A program made the translations under genes and the position numbers. The notes under the pieces were generated by a model that did not search any database, was not told the origin of the DNA, and saw only the letters and a program-made list of their open reading frames with translations. From CAYFPX01 sp964519895 (lineage in GTDB: Bacteria; Myxococcota_A; UBA796; CAJQPC01), in NCBI GenBank assembly GCA_964519895.1, contig CAZFLE010000023.1:11081-75080 (forward strand): DNA of 64,000 bases, given 5' to 3'. Below, piece by piece: positions 17,264 to 25,342 of the stretch (the first letter of the stretch is position 1; each line of letters starts with the position of its first letter).

Positions 17264-18106
17264 GTACAGCACCGCTCGCCAACGCCACAGCGCGGCAGCC
17301 AACGCTCCCACCTGCTCCGGCGTCCACGCCATCACCAGGTTGTGGAAGATGTTCACCGGGTCCAGCACGCACCAGTGCGAGAAGGGATCCGGGTCCTCCC
17401 GCGGGGTCGCGAAGTCGCTGAACGCCACCGGCCGCCGCTCGCTCACGGTCTCCGCCGCCGTGTCGAACCACCGGGCCAGGCTGTCGTCCAGGCTCCCGGC
17501 GGTGCCGACCCGATCGTAGGCGTCGCTGAACAACAGCTCCAGCACCATCGTGGGCAGCGTGTCTCCGAGCCCGGCCAGGTCCCGCCAGTGCTTGACCAGC
17601 CGAAGGCAGCCGTCGAAGGGCTCGCCACCAGCCAGGTCGCTGGACTCGATGCGGGCCTGGATGAACTCGGAGTGGCGCTGCACCGACGTGCGCACCGGGT
17701 ACTCGGCCACCCCGAGCAGGGTCTGCATGTGTCGGTCCGCCATCGCCAGCATCGGACGGACACACACGGTCACCCCATCGTGCACCAGGTCGACGCGCGC
17801 GTCCCCCGCCACCACGTCGCAGTCCGGCAGCCCCGCCGCTGCGGCCTGGACCCGCTCCAGGAGCACGGGAAGCTCCCGCTGTTGGGGGCTGCGCGGCGCC
17901 ACCACCACCCCCACGTCGACGTGGATCTGCCCGGCCAGGGCGGTGCCCTTGGTCAGCGCCCCGTGCACCGGCGTTGACTTGACCAGCAGCTCGGACAGCC
18001 CAGGACCCATGTGCGCCACCGCTCGCTCGGCCAGCGCAATCAACGCCGGCTCCCGCAGCGGGCTCACCGAGATCTCGGCCAGCAGGGCGTCCAGGGATCC
18101 GCTCAC
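17261..18106 (-). CDS. OAS/CD-NTase-like nucleotidyltransferase with altered active site
   Basis: A 281-residue protein, last gene of the radical SAM operon. The segment VHGALTKGTALAG (48-60) corresponds to the GSxxKGT loop of OAS/cGAS-type nucleotidyltransferases, followed by IHVDVGVVV where active enzymes have DxD; here the first Asp is His62 and Asp64 remains. A third acidic position is kept in RVDLV (Asp106). The helical part has KHWRD, PTMVLELL and VLDPVNIFHN, matching the C-terminal OAS-type segments. The G(S) serine is alanine. Activity may therefore be reduced, changed or lost. The start overlaps the upstream methyltransferase stop by four bases (ATGA). The family link is from motif reading only. 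Confidence 0.6.
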   Translation of the reverse strand: MSGSLDALLAEISVSPLREPALIALAERAVAHMGPGLSELLVKSTPVHGALTKGTALAGQIHVDVGVVVAPRSPQQRELPVLLERVQAAAAGLPDCDVVAGDARVDLVHDGVTVCVRPMLAMADRHMQTLLGVAEYPVRTSVQRHSEFIQARIESSDLAGGEPFDGCLRLVKHWRDLAGLGDTLPTMVLELLFSDAYDRVGTAGSLDDSLARWFDTAAETVSERRPVAFSDFATPREDPDPFSHWCVLDPVNIFHNLVMAWTPEQVGALAAALWRWRAVLY

Positions 18107-18801
18107 GTCGGCTCCTCGGCCACCCGATCGGTGCTGCCCAGCCCATCGGCGCTGTGGGCGAAGTCGTCGCCTTCGCGCCCCCGGCGCAGCATGACCCAGT
18201 ACCCCGGCAGCGCCCCCACCTGGGTGTAGCCCTCGCCGAACAAGCGGAAGCGGTCGCCGGGAAAGAGGCTGTGGAACTGGGCCCGCTCCAGCCCCGCCAC
18301 CTTCACCCCGGCGCCGAGCAGCGCCGCCACCGCAGGACCCGCCCGCTCGGACAAGAGCGGCTCGGCCGCGGGTGCCGGCTCGACGCAGTAGAGCACCCCC
18401 GACGTGCCGATCAGCAGCGCCAGGTTGTCCGCCAGCCGGGTCCGGTCCGCTGGCCCCAGGGTGCTGAACAGCACCCGGCAGTAGACGTTGGCGTCGCCGA
18501 GCTCCCCATGCAGGGCCGCAACCGCAGCCGCGTCCAGCACGTCGAGCTGCCGGGTCTCGCCCCCACTTGCACCCAGCGCCGGACCCGCCACGTCCAGGGT
18601 CAGCACCCGCTCCACCTTGTCCGCGAGCCAGGTCCCGTGCCCGCCGGCACCGCCCCCCACGTCGATCATCGGTAGCGGATCGATGAGCCAGCGCAGCCGC
18701 GGCCAGGCCTTGGCCACGCCGACGTCCGGCTCGGCATCCCAGGGCTCAGCACCCGCATGAGCCGCCCAGTAGGCGGACCAGGTCTCCACGCCCATCGCCA
18801 T
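18103..18801 (-). CDS. SAM-dependent methyltransferase of the radical SAM operon
   Basis: A 232-residue class I methyltransferase. Motif I is MIDVGGGAGGHG (about residues 45-56), followed by VLTLDVAG (acidic motif II). The second half has CRVLFSTLGPADRTRLADNL and GYWVMLRR, resembling O-methyltransferase-type helical regions. The ATG at 18801 shares one base with the stop codon of the upstream radical SAM gene (TGATG), and its own stop overlaps the next start, so its production is tightly tied to the operon. Substrate unknown; it may act on the product of the radical SAM steps. Confidence 0.75.
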   Translation of the reverse strand: MAMGVETWSAYWAAHAGAEPWDAEPDVGVAKAWPRLRWLIDPLPMIDVGGGAGGHGTWLADKVERVLTLDVAGPALGASGGETRQLDVLDAAAVAALHGELGDANVYCRVLFSTLGPADRTRLADNLALLIGTSGVLYCVEPAPAAEPLLSERAGPAVAALLGAGVKVAGLERAQFHSLFPGDRFRLFGEGYTQVGALPGYWVMLRRGREGDDFAHSADGLGSTDRVAEEPT

Positions 18802-20411
18802 CAGTCCCGGGACGTCTCGTGCAGCGCCTGGGGCCGGCCGACGCGCTCGCCGTAGCGGTTGGCGTTGCCCAGCGGGATCGTCAGAGCGTCCAGGGTCAGC
18901 TCGCCCAGGAGCGCCTTGCGGGCCGCCTCGCTGGGAATGATCACGTCGCAGCCGGTCAACGCACTCGCGCTCAGCATCCCGGACAGGTCGTTGATCGTCC
19001 AGCGCAGGATCTCCCGGTCCTGGGTGCACCGGAACGGGTCCAGCCCGTCGATCCGGCCCGAGGCCATCGCCGCGTCGTAGCGGCAGCCCCCGCCGCACAG
19101 GGCCACAGCCGGGCACTCGTAGCAGTCGGGCCAGTTCAGGGGCGAGAGCTCGGACCAGCGGGCGTAGTCGCCGTTGGTCTCCAGGTCGAAGTCCCCGTCG
19201 AAGTCATAGGTGTACTCGTCGGTGAAGGAGAAGCCGTCGCAGAACGAGAACTTGCCGTTGGGCTGTGCGACCAGCCGACCGCCACAGGCGGAGCAGTCCT
19301 TGACCCGGTGGGCCCGGATGGCAAAGGGCCGCACCCGACGGTTGAACTGCTCGACGTACACCCCCCGGGCCCGGGCCGCGGCGTAGGCCTCGAGCATGCG
19401 CTCCGTGCCCTCGAGTGCGGTGCAGGCGATGTCGTTCTCGGCCTGGCCATAGGGCTGGTGCAGGCAGCTGTTGAGCCCGATGTCCAGCGGCTTGAAGTGG
19501 TCGATGACGTCGGGGAAGCTCTTGTGGATGTTCCGGGCGTTGTGGGTACCCACCGTCACGGAGATCGCCGTGCGCACGCCCTCCTTCTGGAGCATCCGGT
19601 AGCCCTTTTCGATGAGGGGAAACGTTCCCCGGCCGCCCTGGGTGACCCGGCCGGTGTCGTTCTCGTCCTCCATCGCATCGCAGCTGACGATCAGGAAGGT
19701 GTCGTGCTTCTTGAAGAACCGGGCCCACTCCGGCGTCATGCGGGACGCGTTGGTGACCAGGATGATGCAGACCTCGCCGCCGTATTCGTCGGGCCCGGCC
19801 TCTGAGAAGTGCTCGATCACGTGGCGCACGATCTTGGGCGCCAGCATGGGCTCGCCGCCGTAGAGCAGCACGTCCTTCTTGCCCTCGGCCCGGCGGGCGT
19901 ACTTCTTCCAGGCCCCGATGATCGCGTCGACCTGGGCGATGCTCATCTTGTCCCGGGCCGACCGGGACTCCTCGGACTCGTGGCAGTAGGTGCAGCGAAA
20001 GTTGCACAGGGTGGTCGGCACGATGGTGAGCATCTTCATGGGGCTGTGCTGGGCCAGCCCCTGGAGCTGGCCGACCCACGTGGCGTCGAAGGTGTCGCCG
20101 TCCTCCTGGAGGATGTGCATCGACGCGAACAGGTCGACCACTTCCTGACGCTTGGCACGGGCCGCGTCGTCGGCCCCCGCAGCGACCCAGTCGTGGGGCA
20201 GCACCTGGTGCTCGGGCACCGGGTAGGGCTGCTTCACGTCGCCGATGCCCCCGTCGGGGATCGGGAAGGGCACCGGGCGGTCCCACACGGGCCGGAAGAG
20301 CTCCCGCACCTCGGGGCCTACGTAGACGCAGTCCAGGCTGAGGGCGTGGTAGACGGCGCAGCTGCCGTCGGGCAGGTCATAGCGGTGGGCAAAGGCCGAG
20401 GGCGCGAGCAT
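18801..20411 (-). CDS. SPASM-domain radical SAM enzyme 1
   Basis: A 536-residue protein. The radical SAM cluster motif CNFRCTYC is at 136-143, with GGEP at 185-188. The SPASM region has Cys373 and Cys376 (CSACGG), Cys391, then CYECPAVALCGGGC at 430-443 and Cys462, enough for two auxiliary [4Fe-4S] clusters. This layout is that of peptide-modifying enzymes and sulfatase-maturase relatives. Residues 1-60 (YDLPDGSCAVYHALS...) look like a small N-terminal PqqD/RRE-type domain that could bind a leader peptide. About 80 residues follow the SPASM domain. The gene is 12 bases downstream of the unknown gene and overlaps the methyltransferase start. Confidence 0.85.
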   Translation of the reverse strand: MLAPSAFAHRYDLPDGSCAVYHALSLDCVYVGPEVRELFRPVWDRPVPFPIPDGGIGDVKQPYPVPEHQVLPHDWVAAGADDAARAKRQEVVDLFASMHILQEDGDTFDATWVGQLQGLAQHSPMKMLTIVPTTLCNFRCTYCHESEESRSARDKMSIAQVDAIIGAWKKYARRAEGKKDVLLYGGEPMLAPKIVRHVIEHFSEAGPDEYGGEVCIILVTNASRMTPEWARFFKKHDTFLIVSCDAMEDENDTGRVTQGGRGTFPLIEKGYRMLQKEGVRTAISVTVGTHNARNIHKSFPDVIDHFKPLDIGLNSCLHQPYGQAENDIACTALEGTERMLEAYAAARARGVYVEQFNRRVRPFAIRAHRVKDCSACGGRLVAQPNGKFSFCDGFSFTDEYTYDFDGDFDLETNGDYARWSELSPLNWPDCYECPAVALCGGGCRYDAAMASGRIDGLDPFRCTQDREILRWTINDLSGMLSASALTGCDVIIPSEAARKALLGELTLDALTIPLGNANRYGERVGRPQALHETSRD

Positions 20412-20423
20412 CGGGGCTCCCGT

Positions 20424-21083
20424 TCAGGCGGGGTTGGAGGCGTGGGGGAGGTGGTGGAAGCGGGGGGTCCAGAGCAGTCGCTCCGACGACGCGTCGAGCC
20501 GCTCGATCATCTCGCTGTACCAGGCGACGGTGCGATCGACGTGGCGCTCGGGGCCTGTGCCCCAGACGATGGAGAGCACGGTTCGGGTGCCGGGGTGCAC
20601 CGCGACCCGAGCAGCGTCGAACACCGGCGAGGCACAGGGTCCGACACCGTCGTGCAGGGCCAGGAGCCCCGTCGCGTCGTGGTCGTGGCCTGCGGCGACC
20701 GGCAGCACACCACTGGCCGGTCGGATCTGGAGCGGGCCCTGGCAGCGATCCCCATCGATCTGGCTCACACACAGGCCGCTCTGGAGCGACGCGCCATTGC
20801 GCACCCGGGTGAGCACGTCGGTCGCGGGTGGGTCCCCGGCCAGCGCCGCCTTGAAGATCCGCCGGGCCGAGCTGGCCCCCCGGGCCCGCGGGTCGTACCC
20901 GGCCGTCAGCAGCAGAGTGCGCAAGGCATGGGCCGCCGGCGGCGAGCGCTTGAGCCGGCCCTTGGCACCCGGAGCCTGGAGCCGCGCCAGCCAGCTGGGC
21001 TCGGACAGCTCGCCGGCTGGCAACCCCAGCCGGGACAAGAAGGCCCGCAGCACCCAGCCGTCGTCGCCGGTGACGTCGATCAT
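20424..21083 (-). CDS. Unknown protein of the radical SAM operon
   Basis: A 219-residue protein with no family I recognise. The ATG at 21083 overlaps the upstream TIM-barrel stop (ATGA), a better start than the frame-extended alternatives. The N-terminal half is helical with several basic residues (KGRLKRSPPAAHALRTLL); the second half has LCVSQIDGDRC, AAGHDHDATG and a WGTGPERHVD segment. It has three cysteines (in SGLC, DRC and GPC). The ...HVDRTVAWYSEMIERL stretch near the C-terminus is a helix. It could be a scaffold, an enzyme of a new type or the protein substrate of the radical SAM enzymes; sequence alone does not decide. Confidence 0.6.
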   Translation of the reverse strand: MIDVTGDDGWVLRAFLSRLGLPAGELSEPSWLARLQAPGAKGRLKRSPPAAHALRTLLLTAGYDPRARGASSARRIFKAALAGDPPATDVLTRVRNGASLQSGLCVSQIDGDRCQGPLQIRPASGVLPVAAGHDHDATGLLALHDGVGPCASPVFDAARVAVHPGTRTVLSIVWGTGPERHVDRTVAWYSEMIERLDASSERLLWTPRFHHLPHASNPA

Positions 21084-21901
21084 GCTTCTGGAAAAGCCTG
21101 GGCCTGGGCGGCGCTCAGCCCGTCGTAGCAGCGCTGGGCCCAGCCCGGTGCGTCGTCGTTGATGTTGAACATGTCGATGGTCAGAGGCCGCCGGTAGCCG
21201 ACCTCCCACAGCGTGCGGAACGCGCCGGCCAGGTCGATGGTGCCCTGGCCCGGGACCAGGTGGTGGTGGACCCGGTTCGCGATGTCCTCGACGTGCACGT
21301 GGGACAGGACGCTGGCGAAGTGGCGGATCGAGCCCTCGACGTCGCCCTCGGTCACCTCGGCGTGACCCAGGTCCAGGTTGACCCGCAGGGCCGGATGGTC
21401 GACCGCGTCGAGCAGCCGGTCCATCTCGGCGGTGCCTTCGATCACCGTGTCCGGCTCGGGCTCCAGGGCCACCACGAAGCCGGCGTCGGCCGCCCGCTCA
21501 CAGGTCTCCCGCATCAGCCCCGCGATGTGCTGGAAGCGCTGCTCCTGGTCGTCGGGATCGCGGCCCGGCAGGCACGACCCCACCACCAGCACGTCGGCCG
21601 GGGCGCCCGCGTCGCGGATGCGCGCGGCGACGTCGACCAGCCGGCGGGTGTAGTCGGTCTTGAGCGCCGGGTGCTCGCGCTTGCCGTGGAAGCTGACCGA
21701 CGCCAGGGCCAGATCGTGCTGCTCCAACATCGCCACGACCCGGGCGCAGCGGTCCTCGGTCATGACACGCGGCGCCGCGTCGGGGTGTTCCAGGCAGAAC
21801 TCCACCGCGCCATAGCCGATGCGGGCCAGCTCCTGGAGGGTGAGGTCCAGGGGCCAGTAGCGCCACCCCGAGGTGCGAAAGCCAGAGAGGTAGCGGGCCA
21901 T
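21080..21901 (-). CDS. Xylose-isomerase-like TIM-barrel protein (AP endonuclease 2 family)
   Basis: A 273-residue sugar phosphate isomerase/epimerase-type barrel. The family pattern is clear: RIGYGAVEFCLE at strand 2, a metal-binding Glu in VALEPEPD, Asp and His in NLDLGHAE, and His in SHVHVED, with GQGTIDLAGAF and PLTIDMF at the C-terminal side. These ligands should bind a divalent metal. The family includes isomerases, epimerases, inosose dehydratases and lyases, so the reaction is open. Its ATG shares one base with the stop of the upstream radical SAM gene (TGATG) and its stop overlaps the next start. Confidence 0.8.
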   Translation of the reverse strand: MARYLSGFRTSGWRYWPLDLTLQELARIGYGAVEFCLEHPDAAPRVMTEDRCARVVAMLEQHDLALASVSFHGKREHPALKTDYTRRLVDVAARIRDAGAPADVLVVGSCLPGRDPDDQEQRFQHIAGLMRETCERAADAGFVVALEPEPDTVIEGTAEMDRLLDAVDHPALRVNLDLGHAEVTEGDVEGSIRHFASVLSHVHVEDIANRVHHHLVPGQGTIDLAGAFRTLWEVGYRRPLTIDMFNINDDAPGWAQRCYDGLSAAQAQAFPEA

Positions 21902-23424
21902 CAGTCCATGGTCTCGTGGCCGATGCCGATGGCCAGGCCCCGGGAGCCGCCGGGCTGGCTGAGGAAGCAGGAATACCGGGCCTCCAGCTCTGCGACGGCC
22001 GGGCTGCCGTACCCGAACTCCTCGAAGATGTCCCAGACCATCTCCTCCATCAGGGCCAAGGACGAGCGGCAGAAGCGCAGGTCGAAGCCGTGGGTCGAGC
22101 AGGACCCCTGCTTGCCCTCGCCGTCGGCCGCGTGCTCACGCCCGCCGTCGTAGGCCAGCTGCTGGGCCTGGGCGCCGGTCTGGGGGGCCCGGTCGACGGT
22201 CGTCGCACCCCAGCTATTCCAGTCCGCCGGGCGCTCCTCGCGCTCGGCCTGGAGCGCGATGGGGGCACCGCCCGCGACCTCGAGGCCTTCGCCCGTCGCG
22301 TTGAACATCTTGCCGTCGTAGATGCAGCCACCGCCGCAGATGCCCAGGGCGTGGCAGCCCCGGCAGATGTCGTTGTAGATGGGCAGCTCGTGCTTCCAGA
22401 CGTCGAGCAGCTCCAGGCCGTTGGCGTTGGCCGTGTAGTTGATGCAGTTCGACACGTTGCCGTTGGGGAACACCACCAGCTTCTCGCCCATCGCCGAGCA
22501 GTCGAACCACTTGAAGCGCTCCTGGACGATGTGCTTCACGAACTTGGTGATCGGGTACAGGTAGAAGTCCCGCTCCTTGGCCAGGCGGAACAGCCGGACC
22601 ATGTCCTGGGCGTAGCGGTCGATGTCGAGCTGGCAGTCCCGGTAGTTGTCGGCGAAGTGCGGCAGGTTCAGCCCCAGGGACGCCGGCTCGAGCAGGTCGA
22701 TGACCTCTTCCACCGTCTCGGGGACCCGGTGCCAGTTGTGGGGGCCCATGACCAGGGACACGCCGGTCACGCAGCCGGCGTCCTTGGCGTTCCAGTAGCC
22801 CTGAAAGGTGCGGTCCGAGGTCGCGCGGCCGATCACGTCGATGCGCTGCTGGTCGTGCACCTCGGGCAGGCCATCGATGCTCACCAGCACGTTCACCCGG
22901 TGCTCGGCCAGCCAGGCGGCCTTGTCCGGGGTCATCAGCGAGCCGTTGGTGAACAGCACGGTGTTGGCGTCGACCCCCTCGACCAGCCGGGTCAGGCCCT
23001 TCCAGTTCATCAACGGCTCGCCACCGTGCAGGATCAGCAGGCCGTTGTTGGCCGAGACCCGCTCGTTCCAGATGCCGATGATGTCGTCGACCACCCCCAG
23101 GGACATGGTCTCGCTGGGGGCCGGCTGGGGGTTGTTGAACACCGTGCAGTAGCTGCAGCGGTAGTTGCAGGCCTGGGTCAGCACCGCCTGGAGGATGCGC
23201 GGGGTGGTGTCGGGCTTGACCAGCTCGTGGGCCCGGAACTGCGCCAGGGTGGGCGCCGGGTCCCGCTCCCACTCCGCGGCCCGCACGTAGACCTTTTGCA
23301 GGCTGTGGCGGTGGACCACCGCCACGTCGTCGCCCCGCTGGAACACCGCGTGCAGGTCGTCGTGGTGGTAGATGCGGTTGGTCGGCGTGACCGCACCGGA
23401 CAGCGAAGGCAGGGCAGGGCTCAT
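21901..23424 (-). CDS. SPASM-domain radical SAM enzyme 2
   Basis: A 507-residue protein. CNYRCSYC is at 86-93 and GGEP at 134-137. The SPASM region includes DCSAMGEKLVVFPNGNVSNC and CRGCHALGICGGGC, so auxiliary clusters are expected. As in enzyme 1, residues 1-50 (TNRIYHHDDLHAVF...VAVVHRHSLQKVYV) look like a compact N-terminal recognition domain. After SPASM comes a 120-residue extension with further cysteines (GSCSTHGFDLRFC) and a charged helical end; this tail is not in the other two enzymes. The ATG at 23424 is 13 bases after the ferredoxin-like gene; longer frames would overlap that gene. Confidence 0.85.
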   Translation of the reverse strand: MSPALPSLSGAVTPTNRIYHHDDLHAVFQRGDDVAVVHRHSLQKVYVRAAEWERDPAPTLAQFRAHELVKPDTTPRILQAVLTQACNYRCSYCTVFNNPQPAPSETMSLGVVDDIIGIWNERVSANNGLLILHGGEPLMNWKGLTRLVEGVDANTVLFTNGSLMTPDKAAWLAEHRVNVLVSIDGLPEVHDQQRIDVIGRATSDRTFQGYWNAKDAGCVTGVSLVMGPHNWHRVPETVEEVIDLLEPASLGLNLPHFADNYRDCQLDIDRYAQDMVRLFRLAKERDFYLYPITKFVKHIVQERFKWFDCSAMGEKLVVFPNGNVSNCINYTANANGLELLDVWKHELPIYNDICRGCHALGICGGGCIYDGKMFNATGEGLEVAGGAPIALQAEREERPADWNSWGATTVDRAPQTGAQAQQLAYDGGREHAADGEGKQGSCSTHGFDLRFCRSSLALMEEMVWDIFEEFGYGSPAVAELEARYSCFLSQPGGSRGLAIGIGHETMD

Positions 23425-23437
23425 CACAGCGGGCTCC

Positions 23438-23782
23438 CTACTTGTTGAAGAACACGACGCGCTGGCTGCCGGCGACGCGGTCCAGCGCGTCCCGGACCTG
23501 GGCCGGGTCCTGGGCAAAGGAGATGCACGCGGTCGGGCAGTGGACCACGCAGGAGGGGTCGACGCCCTTGACCGTGCGCTGCTTGCACAGGTTGCAGAGC
23601 TCGGTGGGGGTGGGCACGAAGTGAAAGGTCCACCGGTCGTCGGTGATGCGCAGGGGGCCCAGCTGGTCGACGCGGATGCCCCACTGGTCCAGGGCGTAGC
23701 CGTGCTCCTGGCGACAGGCGACCTCGCAGGCGTGGCAGCCGGTGCAGTACTCGTAGTCGATCAGCAGGCCGCGCTTCGCCAC
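23438..23782 (-). CDS. 2x[4Fe-4S] ferredoxin-like subunit (Mo oxidoreductase type)
   Basis: A 114-residue iron-sulfur protein. Cys13, Cys16, Cys19 and Cys23 (CTGCHACEVAC) form one cluster motif; Cys63, Cys66, Cys78, Cys82 and Cys86 (CNLC...SCVVHCPTAC) supply the second. The order and the Trp/Gly spacing resemble the electron-transfer subunits that pair with molybdopterin oxidoreductases, but with two rather than four clusters. It likely serves the Mo enzyme at 14802-17174, the radical SAM proteins, or both. The GTG start is two bases after the preceding radical SAM stop. Confidence 0.85.
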   Translation of the reverse strand: MAKRGLLIDYEYCTGCHACEVACRQEHGYALDQWGIRVDQLGPLRITDDRWTFHFVPTPTELCNLCKQRTVKGVDPSCVVHCPTACISFAQDPAQVRDALDRVAGSQRVVFFNK

Positions 23783-23784
23783 GC

Positions 23785-25125
23785 TCAGGACTCCTTGTCG
23801 TGCACCAGGCTGGCGGTGGATTCATTGGGGCCCAGCTGGCGACAGCCGGACATGTGGTCGGTGTCGCCCACGAAGCCCGCGTTGCCCAGGAAGGCGTCGA
23901 CGCTGTCGAAGCGGGGGTCGCTGAAGGACTCGTCGGCCTCGCCGATCCAGGTGCACAGGTAGTTGTCGTGCACCCGGATGCCTTCGTGGCAGCCGATCTC
24001 GGGCTTGTGGGGCAGGTCGGGCCGGCCGTGGGTCTCCAGGTAGTCCTGGGGGCAGTAGGGGTCCTTGCTCTCCAGGTCGCCGTAGATGAAGTAGGACCGC
24101 GCCGTGCAGCCCCCCCGACAGGTCTCCAGGAACTCGCAGCCGCGCTCGGTGCACTGCTTGGGCAGGGCCTTGCGGCGGTTGGAGTAGGCCAGGAATTGGG
24201 GGCTGCGCAGGATGTCGAAGATGTCCTGGGTGAGCAGGTCCCCGGACTTGTAGTCGTGCATGTAGACGCAGGGGTTGATGGGGATCGTGCCGTCCTTGGT
24301 CTTGGCGTTGATCCGGAAGGACGTGGTGCCACAGGGGCAGCCATCGCCTCCGGCCTGGGTGAAGGACGTCAAACAGGACTCGCCCAGGGTGATGCAGCTG
24401 GTGTTGTTCATCAGGAACTCGAAGCCCTTGTAGAACTGAACCGCTGTGGGCATCTCTCCGACCAGGGCCGGCTCGACCGGCTTGAGGGTGTTGATGCGGA
24501 ACTCGCTGCCCATCATGCGGGTGAGGGACAGGTACGCCGCCAGGTAGTCCTCGTTGAAGTTCTTCTTCATGCCACAGGCGATCACGCTGCAGTCGATGCC
24601 GATGGCCAGGGAGCGCTCGATGCACTTGAGGATGAGCTTGTAGAGCTTGCTGGCCCGGTTCAGGTCGTGCTCGGCCTCGAACGGCGAGTCCAGGGAGAAG
24701 TCGATGTCGTTGATCATCCGGAGTTCTTCCGGGTAGTGCTCGTCGAGCCACGTGAACGACACGCCATTGGTGGTCAGACCGACCGGGATCTGCTCCTCGG
24801 TCAGCCGCCGCACGATGTAGGGCAAGAGCGTCTTGGAGATGTCCGGGCCGTGGGTGTAGATCGGCTCGTTGCCCCCCAGGTTCACAGTCCCGATGCCCAG
24901 CCGCTTGAGCTGCCAGATGACCCGATCGATGTCGTCGTGGGTCAGGAATTCCCGGCTGTCCCGGCGGACCTTCCAGCTGTAGCAGTGGCCACAGCGGGCG
25001 TTGCAGTGGTTGCCCACCGTCCAGCCGATGTTCTCGAAGGCCAGACCCTGGCGCCGTTCCGCCAAAAACTCCGGCTCCGCGCAGAGATCATCGAACTGTT
25101 CTTCCATGGAATTCGTGGGTGCCAT
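23785..25125 (-). CDS. SPASM-domain radical SAM enzyme 3, first gene of the operon
   Basis: A 446-residue protein. CNARCGHCYSW gives Cys41, Cys45 and Cys48; the glycine-rich strand is GGNEP at 84-88 instead of GGEP. C-terminal cysteines in DGCPCGTTSF, CTERGCEFLETCRGGC and PYCPQDY make a SPASM-type region, with a further Cys-containing tail (IGCHEG, YLCTWIG, MSGCRQ). It lacks the N-terminal domain seen in enzymes 1 and 2, which marks it as a different step. The ATG at 25125 is preferred; the frame stays open upstream but that stretch is not protein-like and carries the operator-like repeats. GAGG lies 11 bases before the start. Confidence 0.83.
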   Translation of the reverse strand: MAPTNSMEEQFDDLCAEPEFLAERRQGLAFENIGWTVGNHCNARCGHCYSWKVRRDSREFLTHDDIDRVIWQLKRLGIGTVNLGGNEPIYTHGPDISKTLLPYIVRRLTEEQIPVGLTTNGVSFTWLDEHYPEELRMINDIDFSLDSPFEAEHDLNRASKLYKLILKCIERSLAIGIDCSVIACGMKKNFNEDYLAAYLSLTRMMGSEFRINTLKPVEPALVGEMPTAVQFYKGFEFLMNNTSCITLGESCLTSFTQAGGDGCPCGTTSFRINAKTKDGTIPINPCVYMHDYKSGDLLTQDIFDILRSPQFLAYSNRRKALPKQCTERGCEFLETCRGGCTARSYFIYGDLESKDPYCPQDYLETHGRPDLPHKPEIGCHEGIRVHDNYLCTWIGEADESFSDPRFDSVDAFLGNAGFVGDTDHMSGCRQLGPNESTASLVHDKES

Positions 25126-25178
25126 CGACCGGTGTGCCTCGCTCTCCGGGCCCTGGATCCGGAGGCCCGAACGATACT

Positions 25179-25230
25179 CCAGAACGGTCTGGCGTGCGAG
25201 ATTCCCTCGATCCGCGTGGAGATTCCCTCG
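25179..25230 (-). promoter_or_regulatory. Candidate operator upstream of the radical SAM operon
   Basis: The 12-mer GAGATTCCCTCG occurs at 25198-25209 and again at 25219-25230, a 21-base period, two helical turns. Just beside them is an inverted repeat CCAGA-N4-TCTGG at 25179-25192. They lie 54-105 bases upstream of the first radical SAM gene and within the 217-base divergent region shared with the lipoprotein gene at 25343, so either or both could be regulated. Confidence 0.4.
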
Positions 25231-25342
25231 GGCGGATCCGGGGCCTGGGATGTCCGGTCGGTGACCGCGTCTCAAGTGTGGGCTGCCCCGGCCGACCAGA
25301 GCTGCACTCCCGGGGGTGGGGAGGACCAGCCAACAGGACACC

